DNA from: Ahaetulla prasina
Taxonomy: Eukaryota; Chordata; Lepidosauria; Squamata; Colubridae
Length of the DNA: 64,000 nucleotides
Assembly (NCBI RefSeq): GCF_028640845.1
Contig: NC_080540.1
Coordinates: 48,962,561-49,026,560, forward strand
Direction: 5' to 3'
The notes under the pieces are model-generated. The model was not told where the DNA came from, did not search any database, and was given only the letters and a program-made list of their open reading frames with translations. Of this stretch, positions 1 to 11,352 are shown one piece after another (the first letter of the stretch is position 1; each line of letters opens with the position of its first letter). The position numbers were made by a program, and so were the translations under genes.

Positions 1-1256
1 CAGAACCGAACCAGACAGTTATAGAGGTGCAAATGACAGACTCAATAATTCCTCTGTAGAACTGGATCAGCAGCTCCTTGGGCAGTTTGAGCTTACTGAG
101 TTGGCGCAGAAAGAACATTCTTTGTTGTCCTTTTTTGTTGTCTTTGATGTTAGCTGTCCATTTGAGATCTTGCGATATGATAGAACCCAGAAATTTGAAG
201 GTTTCTACTGTTGATACTGTGTTGTCTAGTATTGTGAGAGGTGGAAGTATGGAAGGGTTTCTCCTAAAGTCTACCACCATTTCTACGGTTTTGAGTGTGT
301 TCAGTTCCAGATTGTTTTGGTTGCACCACAAGGCTAGTCGTTCGACCTCTCGTCTATATGCGGATTCGTCATTGTCTCGAATGAGACCAATCACTGTTGT
401 GTCATCTGCGAACTTCAGTAGCTTAACAGATGGATCATTGGAGATGCAGTCATTGGTATACAGAGAGAAGAGAAGTGGGGAGAGCACACAGCCTTGGGGG
501 GCCCCTGTGCTAATTGTACAGGTATTTGATGTGATCTTGCTTAGCTTCACCTGCTGCTTCCTGTTTGTTAGGAAGCTTGTGATCCACTTACAAGTCTGTT
601 CCGGTACCTGTAGCTGGTTTAGCTTAGTTAGAAGAATGTCTGGAATGATGGTATTGAATGCTGAACTAAAGTCTACAAAAAGGACCCTTGCATAGGTCTT
701 TGGAGACTCAAGATGTTGTAGGATGTAGTGCAGAGCCATATTAACAGCATCATCTGTTGATCTATTTGCTCGGTATGCAAATTGCAAGGGGTCTAACAGC
801 GGATCCGTGATGGTTTTCAGGTAGGAAAGCACTAGCCTTTCAAAGGTTTTCATGACTACAGATGTTAAAGCAACTGGTCTGTAGTCATTCAGTTCCTTGA
901 TGGTGGGCTTCTTCGGCACTGGGATGATGGTAGAGCGTTTGAAGCAAGAAGGAACATAGCACATCTCTAGTGATTTATTGAAAATATGGGTGAAGATGGG
1001 GGCCAATTGGTCAGCACAGACTTTTAAGCAAGAAGGAGTTATCTTGTCTGGGCCTGGAGCTTTTCCTGGCTTTTGTCTGTGAAATAGGTCCTGCACTTCC
1101 TTTTCTGTGATCACTAGGGGTTGTGAACCCAATGAAATGGGGTCAGTTGTAGGAGGCTTGGCTGTTGTTGGTGTGTCTGAGATGGGGGTTATGGAGATAG
1201 GTGGCTGTAGTTTCCTTTCAAACCTGCAGTAAAAGTGTGCTTCAGTTGTACTTGAT
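1..1256 (-). mobile_element. LINE ORF2 reverse transcriptase fragment (CR1/L3 or L2-like, Snake1-type), cut by window edge
   Basis: On the minus strand one frame stays open from about 1256 to the edge (about 418 codons). Landmarks in order: GKAPGPD near 1040-1060, LNDYRPVALTS near 870-895, FVDFSSAFN near 655-685, TGAPQGCVLSPL near 470-505, and the catalytic LKFADDTTV near 395-420. All lie in the same frame. The end at positions 1-60 overlaps in sequence with the + strand LINE at 57054-57434, which carries the same C-terminal segment plus the 3' UTR and (ATTCT)n tail seen in Snake1-type elements. The 5' end is truncated near 1256 before the endonuclease. The clade is from motif memory: CR1/L3 versus L2 is not settled. 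Confidence 0.8.
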
Positions 1257-1572
1257 ACCCATTAGGCAAAACATCTTGAAAGAAAAAGGAGGGATATATT
1301 ATATCTTAATGAACATGATCTGACCAGTGGGTTGGAATTGATCAATAGATGCATGGGAGTGAAGAGTTACAATTATGAGTGAAAACACTAAAATATACAG
1401 TGTGTTAGAAAATATGAGAGTTGTCATCTAGCTTGTTGTACATATGTGTGAAGGTAGGGATTATTCAGATGGTAAAATAGATGTCTGTACCTAACCATGA
1501 TGATGCCACTGACAAAATTGTCATTGTGATATAATGATGACAGCTCCACCTTTTATAATAGCTTTGCAGTCT

Positions 1573-1660
1573 CTCTGACTCTGTCGCTGTCTGTCTATCT
1601 GTCTCTGTCTCTGTCTCTCTGTCTCTGTTTCTGTCTCTTTCTCTCTCTCTCTCTCTCTCT

Positions 1661-1694
<34 letters not shown>
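1573..1694 (+). repeat. (CT)n/(CA)n compound microsatellite
   Basis: CTGTCT/CTCTGT-rich pyrimidine tract followed by (CT)n and about 16 CA units ending at 1694. The apparent reading frame over it is low complexity. Confidence 0.95.
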
Positions 1695-1695
<1 letters not shown>

Positions 1696-1699
1696 TAAG

Positions 1700-3200
1700 T
1701 TTTGCATCATGTTGCAACATACATTTCGTTAGTTGCCTCTAGATGCCCATGGAGGTTTTATATACACTCTAGTGTGCACAATAATGAATGACAGAGATAC
1801 ATTGAGGGAAAGAACGTATTACATTCTGAATGAATGTGATCCACTGGGACAGGTTATTGTATTATCTAACCTAAATGGATAGATGTAAGCCACATCAAAG
1901 TTACAGGAAAAAGTCAGTGGCCTATTTGGCTAGAAATGTGTGAGAATGAAAGGTGCTCTCTGGTGATTCAAACATAACAATTGCAGAAAATCACAGCAAA
2001 GGTGGGGAAAAAGAAGTGTAATATTATGCAAATACAAAATGTTACAACTGTATTTGTAATTTATATATGGCTCCTATATATGTAATTGACAGAGTTCGAA
2101 AAATTAAAACCATTGCTGTTTTATGTTCCACTTTCTTCTGGGTTTACCTTTCTTTCTCCAATCTTACTTCAAATTTGTTTCTGTTGCTTTTCCTTTAGGT
2201 GTTGATGATACAGATATCCTTTGTGTGGAACTAATTAGCAAGTAACAAGGAATATGGAACTTCCTAAATAATAAGGTTGTGTTGAGATCCAGATTTAAGG
2301 GCAAAGTATCATTTTGAACATGCATGGGCACTCAGATTGCACCTGTGAGGAATCAGGAAAAGAAATAAGCCCAGAAAAAAACAAGGAGTCTTGAGGCGTT
2401 CCTGACAGGTGTGCCTGCTAGCCCACAGTTTAAATCCCATTTTGCTTTTCTAATCTGAAACTCTGCACACTTCTTATAAATAATTAGCATAAGGCAAACA
2501 GAAGAACATGCCCTTGGCAAACGAGAATTACAAAATCTCTGAACCTGGTTTCAGGCAATGGTATACAAGAGAAAGAGGAATAGTGTTTTCATCCAAAAAG
2601 AAATCTATCTCATAGTTTCAGTGGAAATAAATATTTTAATTAAATTAAACCTAGGAATCCATTGGTGGTTTGCATAGTGTCTAGAAATCTAAAAGTCTCT
2701 TATTCTAACTTTCATCCCTTTTTTTATTCTGATGTTTAAATAGAGACAGTCATAGAAACTCTAGAGACAGGAACTCGAGAAGAAAATATTCTTGGCAAGC
2801 TCAGTGAGATGTTAGGAGTCCCTTGAAAGTAATTAATGTAGAGAAACTGCAACTAGTAGTTTTAAGTAACCATCAACAGCTATCTATAATGTTGGAAGTG
2901 ATCATTTATAGAACTGTACAAGTCTATATTTTTTCCATTTAGTACCCTAGATATTTTTATATCCCATTTTTACTGTCTATCACAGACTGATAATAACAAA
3001 CACAGCAACAATAATAAAATGGGATCGAATAGAACGTCAACACAAAATAAATTCTACGCTTTAAGAAACACTAGCAGGGAAAGTATTCCCCTAGTATTTC
3101 ATTAGTTTTAAGCGTCAGGTTTTGTCAAATTATACATGTAATTCCCACTTAACTTAAGTTTCATTGGATTAGAGCAAGTATAATCCAACATAAGAACATA
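1700..3200. other. Intronic DNA, nothing recognised
   Basis: AT-rich single-copy-looking sequence. Short ORFs only, none with a motif. Confidence 0.6.
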
Positions 3201-3204
3201 ACTT

Positions 3205-3360
3205 CAAATCTCATCAGGCTCAAGGTTGACTCATCCTTCCATCCTTCCGAGATGGGTAAAATGAGGACCCAAGTTATTGGGGACAATATGCTGATTGTAA
3301 ACCACTTAGAGAAGGCTGTAAAGCGGTATATAAATCTAAGTGCTATTGCTATTGCTATAA
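3205..3360 (+). mobile_element. Sauria-type SINE, 3' part
   Basis: Contains CTCAAGGTTGACTCATCCTTCCATCC, GGACAATATGCTGATTGTAAACC, GCGGTATATAAATCTAAG and the (CTATTG)n-like end typical of squamate tRNA-derived SINEs whose tail resembles BovB LINEs. The tRNA A-box part is missing. Confidence 0.7.
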
Positions 3361-3650
3361 GTGGTGCTGTGCTGAATCATACCTCTCAATCACCTAGTCC
3401 AGTAGGCTGTTCTTACAGTAACCAGCACAAGTAGGTTCAGTACCTTCCGAACAGATGGCCTTGAGAGGTAGTCACACTGCCATCAAGGCTAAGAGCCATT
3501 CATCCTCATATCTTCTGTCAATCAATCAAAACCTTTTTTTGAAGCCAGCCAAGTGAGTAGCCTACATATCTTTTGTTAGTGAATTCCAGCTTTCATCTGC
3601 TTGTCACAAGAACATGCAAATTCCAAAATTTAATTGTGCTGCATTAAATA

Positions 3651-3681
3651 TATCTATCTATCTCTATCGCTATCAATCTAT

Positions 3682-3756
<75 letters not shown>
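3651..3756 (+). repeat. (TATC)n microsatellite
   Basis: About 25 TATC units, abutting the truncated 5' end of the Snake1-type LINE at 3757. Confidence 0.95.
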
Positions 3757-4283
3757 CAAACCTGCCTTCCATTGAGGACCTGTATACTGCACGAATCAAG
3801 AAGAGGGCCGTGAAAATATTTGCAGATCACTCGCATCCTGGATATAAACTGTTTCAACTCCTACCCTCAAAACGACGCTATAGAGCACTGCACACCAGAA
3901 CAACTAGACACAAGAACAGTTTTTTCCCAAAGGCCATCACTCTGCTAAACAAATAATTCCCTCGACACTGTCAGACTATTTACTGAATCTGCACTACTAT
4001 TAATCGTTTCATAGTTCCCATCACCAATCTCTTTCCACTTATGACTGTATGACTATAACTTGTTGCTGGCAATCCTTATGATTTCTATTGATATATTGAC
4101 CATCAATTGTGTTGTAAATGTTGTACCTTGATGAACGTATCTTTTCTTTTATGTACACTGAGAGCATATGCACCAAGACAAATTCCTTGTGTGTCCAATC
4201 ACACTTGGCCAATAAAAATTCTATTCTATTCTATTCTATTCTATTCTATTCTATTCTATTCTATTCTATTCTATTCTATTCAT
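3757..4283 (+). mobile_element. Snake1-type LINE 3' end with (ATTCT)n tail
   Basis: The first part encodes the ORF2 C-terminus (LPSIEDLYTARIKKRAVKIF..., SKRRYRALHTRTTRHKN, ending TLLNK then TAA). It is followed by a 3' UTR that ends TGTGTGTCCAATCACACTTGGCCAATAAAA and a (ATTCT)n array at 4220-4280. Six other relatives occur in the window on both strands. The element is 5' truncated directly at the TATC microsatellite. Confidence 0.85.
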
Positions 4284-5722
4284 TCTATCTATCTATCATC
4301 TATCTATATCTGGACATATCCACTTTACTCCTATCTCCCTTGACTAAAGTCTTGCTTTCTCTTAAAACATTTATAAAATAAATAATAAAAGCACCCTTAC
4401 CCTATTATCAGATAGAAACCATTTTCAGTTAATTGCTGGAAGGGACATAAATATTGTATGCACATAAATATATTAATTTATGTGCATACAATGTCATTCT
4501 AGCCCTGTCTGTACGAGCTATAACACACTCATAAAACTATGAATAGGTCATATCCTAAAAATAATTTGAGTGTTTAGATGTATTTATTTTTAAGAAATTT
4601 TGAGAAATTACTCCATAGGAGTAATTATATAGTTTGAGTAATTACCCAAACTATCAGCATAGTTTTCATGCATAGAATATCTTGCTTCATTGTAATAAAA
4701 ATAATTGAAGCTGGAAATAAACTCTCTTTCATGAATTTTCCCTCATACAGAAGTGAAGGTGGGATTAAATTACCTCTTTCATTGAATAGACATTTTCTTT
4801 CCATTTTTAAAACAAGAAAAGTACAGTATGTTTTTTCCCCCAAAGACGTGATATTGTTAAATTGTCTTATGTTCATCTGTTAAGCACTATGCAGAGGCAT
4901 AAATACTCAGACCAGAAACATATATTGAGAATCCCATGCTATATTTCCATGTTAATTTTTCCCCTTGAGCTACTCCTACTCAAATACATCAAAGGACAAT
5001 ATTTATTACTTTTGATTGAAATTCGAGTCCATGGCTTCTGAGAAATTGGAAACCTGCTGATTTACCTCCAAGTATGCATTATTTAACCGTTACCTCATTT
5101 TAGCAGGGTGATATGCAGTGCATGTGCAAATAAAATACACACTTATTGCCGTTTCAGTGAAAATGGCACATTGTTTTCAAACCATGTTTGGTATTTTTTA
5201 AAGAAATATGCCAACTCCTATGCACTGGATCCTTTAATAGGCAGCCTCTTAAGGTTTAGTCTGATCTCTACCTGTGCTTTTTGCATTTCGATATCAATGT
5301 GTTTTATTTACTAAGGTTCTTATCTTTGAGCATTTCCCAGCTCAACATCTCTCACCATAACATCAAAACAAATATTTCCTCCAGAGAACAACTAGCTACA
5401 CTTCATCTCCTGAGATGCAATTATTCCATGTTTGTCCTTAATACCCTTGGGATATGATGATGCAGCAGACTCCCTTTGTTCAACCAAACAGTCATATCTT
5501 TGTTTGTTAGTGCTGTAAATACTAATTCATGCAGGTTTGCATCACACCTAAATTTACTTTGACCGCCTGCTAGCTGTGCTGAGTAAATTTCTCTATAAAA
5601 GTTTATTTTAAATATCTACTTGCAACTATAACTGTGAAGGCTGAGAAAGGCGGATGTGAAGACGTGTGACAATTTTCAAGGTTTGAAATAGGTAGAGTTG
5701 ATTTTTCAAGGGTTCTGTTACA
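4284..5722. other. Intronic DNA; hairpin at 4453-4492
   Basis: No gene or known repeat recognised. It holds one perfect inverted repeat (listed separately) and a weaker one at 4630-4655 (ATAGTTTG...CAAACTAT). Confidence 0.6.
4453..4492. repeat. Perfect inverted repeat, 17-bp arms
   Basis: ATTGTATGCACATAAAT and its exact reverse complement are separated by six bases. Could form a cruciform. No transposon ends or target duplication were seen. Confidence 0.9.
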
Positions 5723-6072
5723 TGTAGTACTTGATTTATAACAGTTCATCTAGTGACCGTTCAGCGTTACAACAGCACTGAAAAAAGTGACTTACGATTG
5801 TTTTTCACACTTACGACCATTGCAGCTTCCCCATTCGGACATTTGGCAACTGACTCATGTTTATGATGGTTGCAGGGTCCCAGTGTCATGTAATCACATT
5901 TTGGATTCTTCTTACAAGCAAAGAAAATGGGAAAGTCAGATTCATGTAACAACTCTGTTACAAACTTAATAACTGCAGTTATTCACTTAATAACTGTGGC
6001 AAGCAAGGTCATAAAGTAGAGCAAAACTCACTTAGCAAAGGTCTCATTTAGCAACAGAGATTTCAGGCTCAA
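5723..6072 (+). mobile_element. Non-autonomous DNA transposon-like snake repeat
   Basis: Starts CATGTAGTACTTGATTTATAACAG and runs through CTTACGACCATTGCAGC, TTATGATGGTTGCAGGGTCCC and CACTTAATAACTGTGGCAAG to GGCTCAATTGTG. It looks like a common squamate element beginning CAGGTAGTCCT. A decayed relative lies at 52873-53095. The far terminus is truncated. Confidence 0.5.
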
Positions 6073-6186
6073 TTGTGATCCCAGGATATATTTCTTCTCT
6101 GCCGTGGTATCTGCCTTATGGAATATTATTCCCTCCCAAAATTACTTCAGTTTCATCTATTTTGATACTGCAAAAAGCCCTTTAGG

Positions 6187-6310
6187 CAGTGGTGGGATTC
6201 AGCCAGTGCCTCATCGGTTGTTAAGTTTCTGAGCAGTTTGGTGAACCGGTTGTTGGAAGAAATCATTAGGGCCGAGAACCGATTGTTAAATTACTTGAAT
6301 CCCACCACTG
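6187..6310 (+). mobile_element. hAT-like MITE, 124 bp
   Basis: The terminal inverted repeat CAGTGGTGGGATTCA is matched exactly by TGAATCCCACCACTG at the other end. It is flanked by CCTTTAGG (6179-6186) and CCTTAAGG (6311-6318), an 8-bp target duplication with one mismatch. The CA...TG ends and 8-bp duplication are hAT features. The interior has ACCGGTTG motifs shared with the other hAT-like elements here. Confidence 0.85.
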
Positions 6311-6318
6311 CCTTAAGG

Positions 6319-7450
6319 TCTTTCTGTGTTATCAGGCCTGGGGCTCCCAGGCACCTAGGAACTTGCTTAGGGAATAGCCTTAAATGACAAAATTGACAGT
6401 ATACATATATCCAAGATAGAATTTTAATTAAATTCAAGCAAGAATGGCTCCCTTATGTACAATTTATCACAGAGGAAGGCTGATTTAAGCATCTGAAATA
6501 TGTTTTTTATGACTCATATAAGAACTACCAACTATTACTAATGTTTCAATGGCTAATTTCAAGTACCTAAACTCTGGTTGGTACCTGGGGCTATAAATGG
6601 AAGGGGATGATCTTTCAGTAAAAGACAGTTTTCTTTTTCCTTTTTTTAAAATTCAAATATAGTCCTTTTTGTATCATCTTGCATTTTAATTGCCTTGTTT
6701 TTTTCCCAATATTTTAACAATAAACACATAGACAAAAAGATAAAGAATATAGCAATAAACAAATTAGTATAGAATGTATTTATTTTAAAAGTGAAGGACA
6801 AGAAAACACTTCAGCCTTTGAAACTGCTGAGTACTCTAGCTGTTAGGTAAAATGAATGAAACAAAAACAGAGAAAAGAATTATTCAGAGAGTGGGTATTC
6901 TTACCGAGTTGTCTTATTCTATTCTGCTGATGAATTCATAAAGCATATCACAGAAGCATTACAATTACAAATGCTTTCATCTGCTTGTCACAAGAACATG
7001 CAAATGAAAAGAGTCCATGGTACTTCAAAGAAAAGATTAATGTTATAGTCGGTAATAAACTAAAGACAAGAAGAATAATCCAATGTTTCAAAGAAAAACT
7101 TTTAACTGTATGGAGTGTCTTATGTTAAGTGGAAATATAAAGTAAGAAAACTCAGACACAAGATGCAGAAACAAAGATGGCTTAAGGACAAAGTAAACTG
7201 TCTTGGCAGAGAGATAGTAGACAGGTAGTGATTCAGTTATTGAAGTCATCTTAGTAAAAATTGAGTTGGATTTAGAAATCAACGGGGAGCTATTGATTCA
7301 ATATATTATATATAAACAAAGCTTACTTTTATAAATATTTTGCAGAAAAGTAATAGCATATTCTCAGAATAATTCTCAAGATTTATTTAGTTTTATGTGT
7401 GTATGGTGAAATCCACTAAGTTTACAAACCTGTAAATACTTAACTGCAGG
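6319..7450. other. Intronic DNA, nothing recognised
   Basis: AT-rich. CTTTCATCTGCTTGTCACAAGAACATGCAAAT at about 6975-7005 also occurs at 3592-3622, a short dispersed match of unknown origin. Confidence 0.5.
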
Positions 7451-7454
7451 GGAA

Positions 7455-7585
7455 GTTCTATGGAGATTCTCAGTCATCCAGGACATGGTTGTCCCAAAAG
7501 TGCTTTTTCAAAAAGGCAACTGGACTTTTGCCTCTTCCAGTTGCCTCTTTTGAAAAAGCACTTTTCAGAGTGCAGAAGATGAAGT
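7455..7585. mobile_element. Fold-back repeat, possible Penelope-like fragment
   Basis: GGAGATTCTCAGTCATCCAGGACATGG...GTGCTTTTTCAAAAAGGCAACTGGA is followed after a short spacer by TCCAGTTGCC...GAAAAAGCAC in inverted orientation. Relatives are at 30890-30985 (single arm) and 40925-41225 (both arms). Confidence 0.45.
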
Positions 7586-7589
7586 TCTT

Positions 7590-8892
7590 CTGCACTCTGA
7601 ATATATTTATAAACAAAAATATTGTGACAAAGACTAACATTATCCTTCTTATTATTCTGTTCCAATGTTAATACTTCCCATCTCTGCCCTTACCTATAGA
7701 TAATGCAAATATTAAACATCAGACCAAACAATAATAGAACATTTCAGCCTTTGAAAGGACTGAGTACTCTAGCTATTTGGCAAAAAAATAAATAAGCAAA
7801 AACAAACAAGAAAGAATTACCGTTTGTGCTGTGCTTGATGCAACATATTGTCAAAGGGCTGCACTTGGTGATAATTTAGTTTGGTGAAATAATAAAATAA
7901 ATTTTGAGTTGCATGTTAATACTGCCTTGTCATCAATAATGAACTGCAATACATTTCTTGTAAAAATGTGGCAGTGTAGAGAAATCTTTTTTTTTTTTTT
8001 TTTGCCTTTTTAAAACAATTATCCATAAATAGGTTCTGGTAGAAATAGGTCATTGTCATTGATTTATATAGCAAAGGCTTTGTTGCTTTTTCTCCAGCAG
8101 ATTTCTTTTTTCTATATCCTGAAAGATCTGAGTAGCTTTGTAAGGATATTTCTTTTTTTAAAAAAAAAATCTATTCATATATAATCTGGGACAGGAGGAA
8201 AGTTATAAAAATAGGTCAGTTTCTCCCAATTATCTCAGAGTATAATGAATGATATATGCCTCATAATAGGTAGAAGTGTCTGTTCTTTTATCAATAAGAA
8301 TTGTTATAATAAAATTGTTCTTAATTGTTATTCCTAGTTTATAGGGTTGAAATGAGGGGATAAATCTGATATTCTGAAACCAGAGAACAATTAAGAGTAC
8401 AAAGCCTGATTTTAAAATGATTATTCGAAGTGTTGCTGTTTTTCTGTGGATTATAATTCTGATGTGAGATTTAGGGCAGTTCCACACCATTACTGTGTCT
8501 TTTAAAAGCAATTCAAGATTGATCAGCCTTTGTTCTCTGAAATGATGTTGAAATGAAATAGATACCAGATTTATTCTCTCTCCTTGAGCAACAGGGAAGC
8601 ACAAAGATTGACATACAATCAATTTTGTTCTTTTGGGTGTTAACTTCTCTGTGACGATTTGGCCCCAAAGCCTGAATGCTTGCCAAGAGGAAGAGCTGCA
8701 GAGTCACAAAGCTGCATTTAAAAGACACCCAATGCATGGAGTCTCAAAGGAAATGAGAAAAGCTGATTAGAGTTCAGGAACCAGGTTAAGACAAGTGTTC
8801 TCACAATGGGGAAAAGCCTTCCCCTCAAATTCTATAGCACAAATGTCTCTGGTAGAACGTTATCTTCTTTATGATTCTGGAATGGCCTGATT
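7590..8892. other. Intronic DNA with T/A homopolymer runs
   Basis: Poly-T at about 7987-8003 and T/A runs near 8155-8170. No gene or repeat family recognised. Confidence 0.5.
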
Positions 8893-9112
8893 GAGCAGTT
8901 ACACGGTGGTGAATATTTTAGGCTTACTCTGCCCCACTGCCAGGAGTTTGATCCTGATGGGGCTCAAGGCTGACTCAGCCTTCTATCCTTCTGAGGTCAA
9001 TAAAATGAGGACCTGGATTATGAGGAGGCAATATGCTGACTTTGTAAACCACTTGGAGAGTGCTATAAAACAACCTCGAGCAGTATTTAATTCTAAGTGC
9101 CATTGCCATTCC
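8893..9112 (+). mobile_element. Sauria-type SINE
   Basis: tRNA-related head (TGAGCAGTTACACGG, box-B-like GAGTTTGATCCTGATGG), then GGCTCAAGGCTGACTCAGCC, AATATGCTGACTTTGTAAACC and TCTAAGTGCCATTGCCATT. More complete than the copy at 3205. Confidence 0.75.
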
Positions 9113-9137
9113 TCTCACAAACTGAGGCAGTTGGGTT

Positions 9138-9815
9138 ATTTATTTATTTATTTATTTATTTATTAATCGTATTTGTATACCGCCCTATCTCCCGAAGGAC
9201 TCAGGGCAGTTAACAGGCACATAAAAACACATAAATACAGAGTAAAAACAATTAAAAAACTTATTCTAAAAGCCGAATATTTAAAACAATATAAAAATAA
9301 AACCCATTTAAAACCCATAAATTTAAAATCTAATTCAGTCCTGCGCAAATAAATAAGTGTGTTTTAAGCTCGCGGCGGAAGGTCCGGAGGTCCAGAAGTT
9401 GACGAAGTCCTGGGGGTAGTTCGTTCCAGAGGGTGGGAGCCCCCACAGAGAAGGCCCTTCCCCTGGGCGTCGCCAGATGACATTGCCTCGCTGACGGCAC
9501 CCTGAGGAGTCCCTCTCTGTGAGAGCGCACAGGTCGGTGAGAGGTATTCGGTAGCAGTAGGCGGTCCCGTAAGTAACCCGGCCCTATGCCATGGAGCGCT
9601 TTAAAGGTGGTTACAAAACCTTGAAGCGCACCCGGAAGGCCACAGGTAGCCAGTGCAGTCTGTGCAGGATAGGTGTCATGCGGGAGCCACGAGGGGCTCC
9701 CTCTATCACCCACGCAGCCGCATTCTGGACTAACTGCAGCCTCCGGATGCCCTTCAAGGGGAGCCCCATGTAGAGAGCATTGCAGTAATCCAGGCGAGAC
9801 GTTATGGAACAGCTT
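9138..9815 (-). mobile_element. L2-like LINE 3' end
   Basis: Minus strand: the ORF2 C-terminus contains RLDYCNALYMGLPLKG, LHRLHWLPVAFRVRFKVL and LWNELPPGLRQ in different frames, then a 3' UTR ending in a (TAAA)n tail (TTTA on +, 9138-9165). The elements at 59925-62077 belong to the same family. Frameshifts and 5' truncation make it a dead copy. Confidence 0.8.
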
Positions 9816-9879
9816 GCATTTAGCCATGGCTTTCTAGGTCCATACCCAAACAAATTACTTCGAATGTTTTCAGTGTTTT

Positions 9880-10019
9880 TATTGTTTTTACTGTTTTATT
9901 TTACAGTTTTAAAGTGCTTTTAATATTTTAATTGTAATATAGTTTTTGAATTGTAAGCCACCCGGGGTAATTGACTGAGATGAGCAGCCATAGAAATTGA
10001 ACAAATAAATAAATAAATA
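9880..10019 (+). mobile_element. LINE/L2-type 3' UTR fragment
   Basis: TTGTAAGCCACCCGGGGTAATTGACTGAGATGAGCAGCCATAGAAATTGAA followed by (AATA)n. It faces away from the L2 copy on its left, giving a head-to-head pair with (TAAA)n tails at both outer ends. Confidence 0.55.
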
Positions 10020-10435
10020 CTCTTTCTGTTACTTAATGACACAATCTTCCCCATAGAAAAATATTCCCAAAGGACAAAAGAAAGGAGTTTGAGCTGGAAG
10101 TCTTAAAATTACCTGAAAACTTAGAAGAACTGGGGAGGATTTTGAGAGAGCAGGTACAATTGCCAAAACAACCTAAGATGGATCTAACCAGGAGTGAGGA
10201 TTTGCATAGATTTATTTAGTAAAGTGCAATATTGGCTGATAACCCTAAAATGGACTGAGCAGTTTTTCCCCCTTTCTATTGCATTGTTATAAATCTTGAT
10301 CCATGTATTTCAATACAGTTGAACAGGTGTTTATGTAACATAATTAAAAATTATTGAGATTAGATTATTTAGATATTTAGAGAAGAAAAAAAAAGATAGA
10401 CTATCAATATTACAGTTTGGATATCAGTACTGCAA

Positions 10436-10548
10436 GTGATGAAATGATGCAAGCTGAGTCAACTTTGAGCCAGTGAGAATCAAACTGCCAAATTGCAGGC
10501 AGCAGAAGTAGCCTGCAGTACTGCATTCTAACCACTGTGCCACTACAG
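10436..10548 (-). mobile_element. Sauria-type SINE, 5' part
   Basis: The reverse complement reads GTAGTGGCACAGTGGTTAGAATGCAGTACTGCAGGC...GGCAGTTTGATTCTCACTGGCTCAAAGTTGACTCAG, with a tRNA-like A box and B box. Confidence 0.7.
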
Positions 10549-10956
10549 TCAAAAATGGGGGGGGGGAATCCATTTTTTTCTGCATTATACTATTTATGTC
10601 TTTTCAATAGTTGGCCTCGGGGGTTCATAATTTTCCTTTAGGTGACAACTTGTATAATTTTATAAATTTACTCAATACTTATTCCCATTGTTATGTTGTA
10701 ACCATTCTTCAAAGTTTTGCATCTCTTTTATCATATAGGGGATTTTTTTCTGTTTCTGTGTCATAACTAAATAAAAGTTTATATTTGAGTCTGGGCAGTT
10801 TTGATGTATATCACAGAGTTAATTCAAAGGAAGCTTGAAAATTCCTGAAGTGTTCCAAGATAAGTCCAAAGAACATTGGCAAAGAGAAGTCTAGGTTTGA
10901 TTATAGGCAAGACCATAAAGAGGACGTGGCACCATGGGAATGTTTCTACTCCATAC

Positions 10957-11344
10957 CAGGGGTGAAATGCTCCTGGTTCGGACCAAATCACCCAATCCGG
11001 TAGTGATGGCATCAGGTGGTTTGGAGAACCGGTAGCAAAAATCCCTGCCTGCCCCCTATGCCCAGATGAGCTGCACAATTTTTTAAAAGCATTTTTTCTT
11101 CGGCCAAAAAAATGCTTTTAAAAGTTGGGGGGGGAAAGCCTCTGATGATCGTGCGGCTCAGTGGGATCATCAGAGCCTTTTAAAAGCATTTTTTCTACAA
11201 CCACTTCTGCCAAAAAGGTTGTAAAAAAATTGCTTTTAAAAGTAAAAAAAAAAAAGTTGGCCATGCCCACCCAGTCACATTACCCTACCACCACCAAGTC
11301 ACACCCACAGAACCATCAGTAACAAATTTTACATTTCAACACTG
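10957..11344 (+). mobile_element. hAT-like non-autonomous element, 388 bp
   Basis: Begins CAGGGGTGAAATGCTCC and ends ATTTCAACACTG. It is flanked by a perfect 8-bp target duplication CTCCATAC (10949-10956 and 11345-11352). The interior (AACCGGTAGCAAAAATCCCTG, CCACACCCACAGAACC-like end) matches the larger element at 57616-58553. Confidence 0.9.
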
Positions 11345-11352
11345 CTCCATAC

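Noticed and set aside
78..695. 205-codon + strand ORF
   Set aside because: Antisense shadow of the LINE reverse transcriptase on the minus strand, which has all catalytic motifs in one frame.
1465..1710. 81-codon minus-strand ORF
   Set aside because: It is a translation of the CT/CA microsatellite (Cys-Val and Arg-Glu runs).
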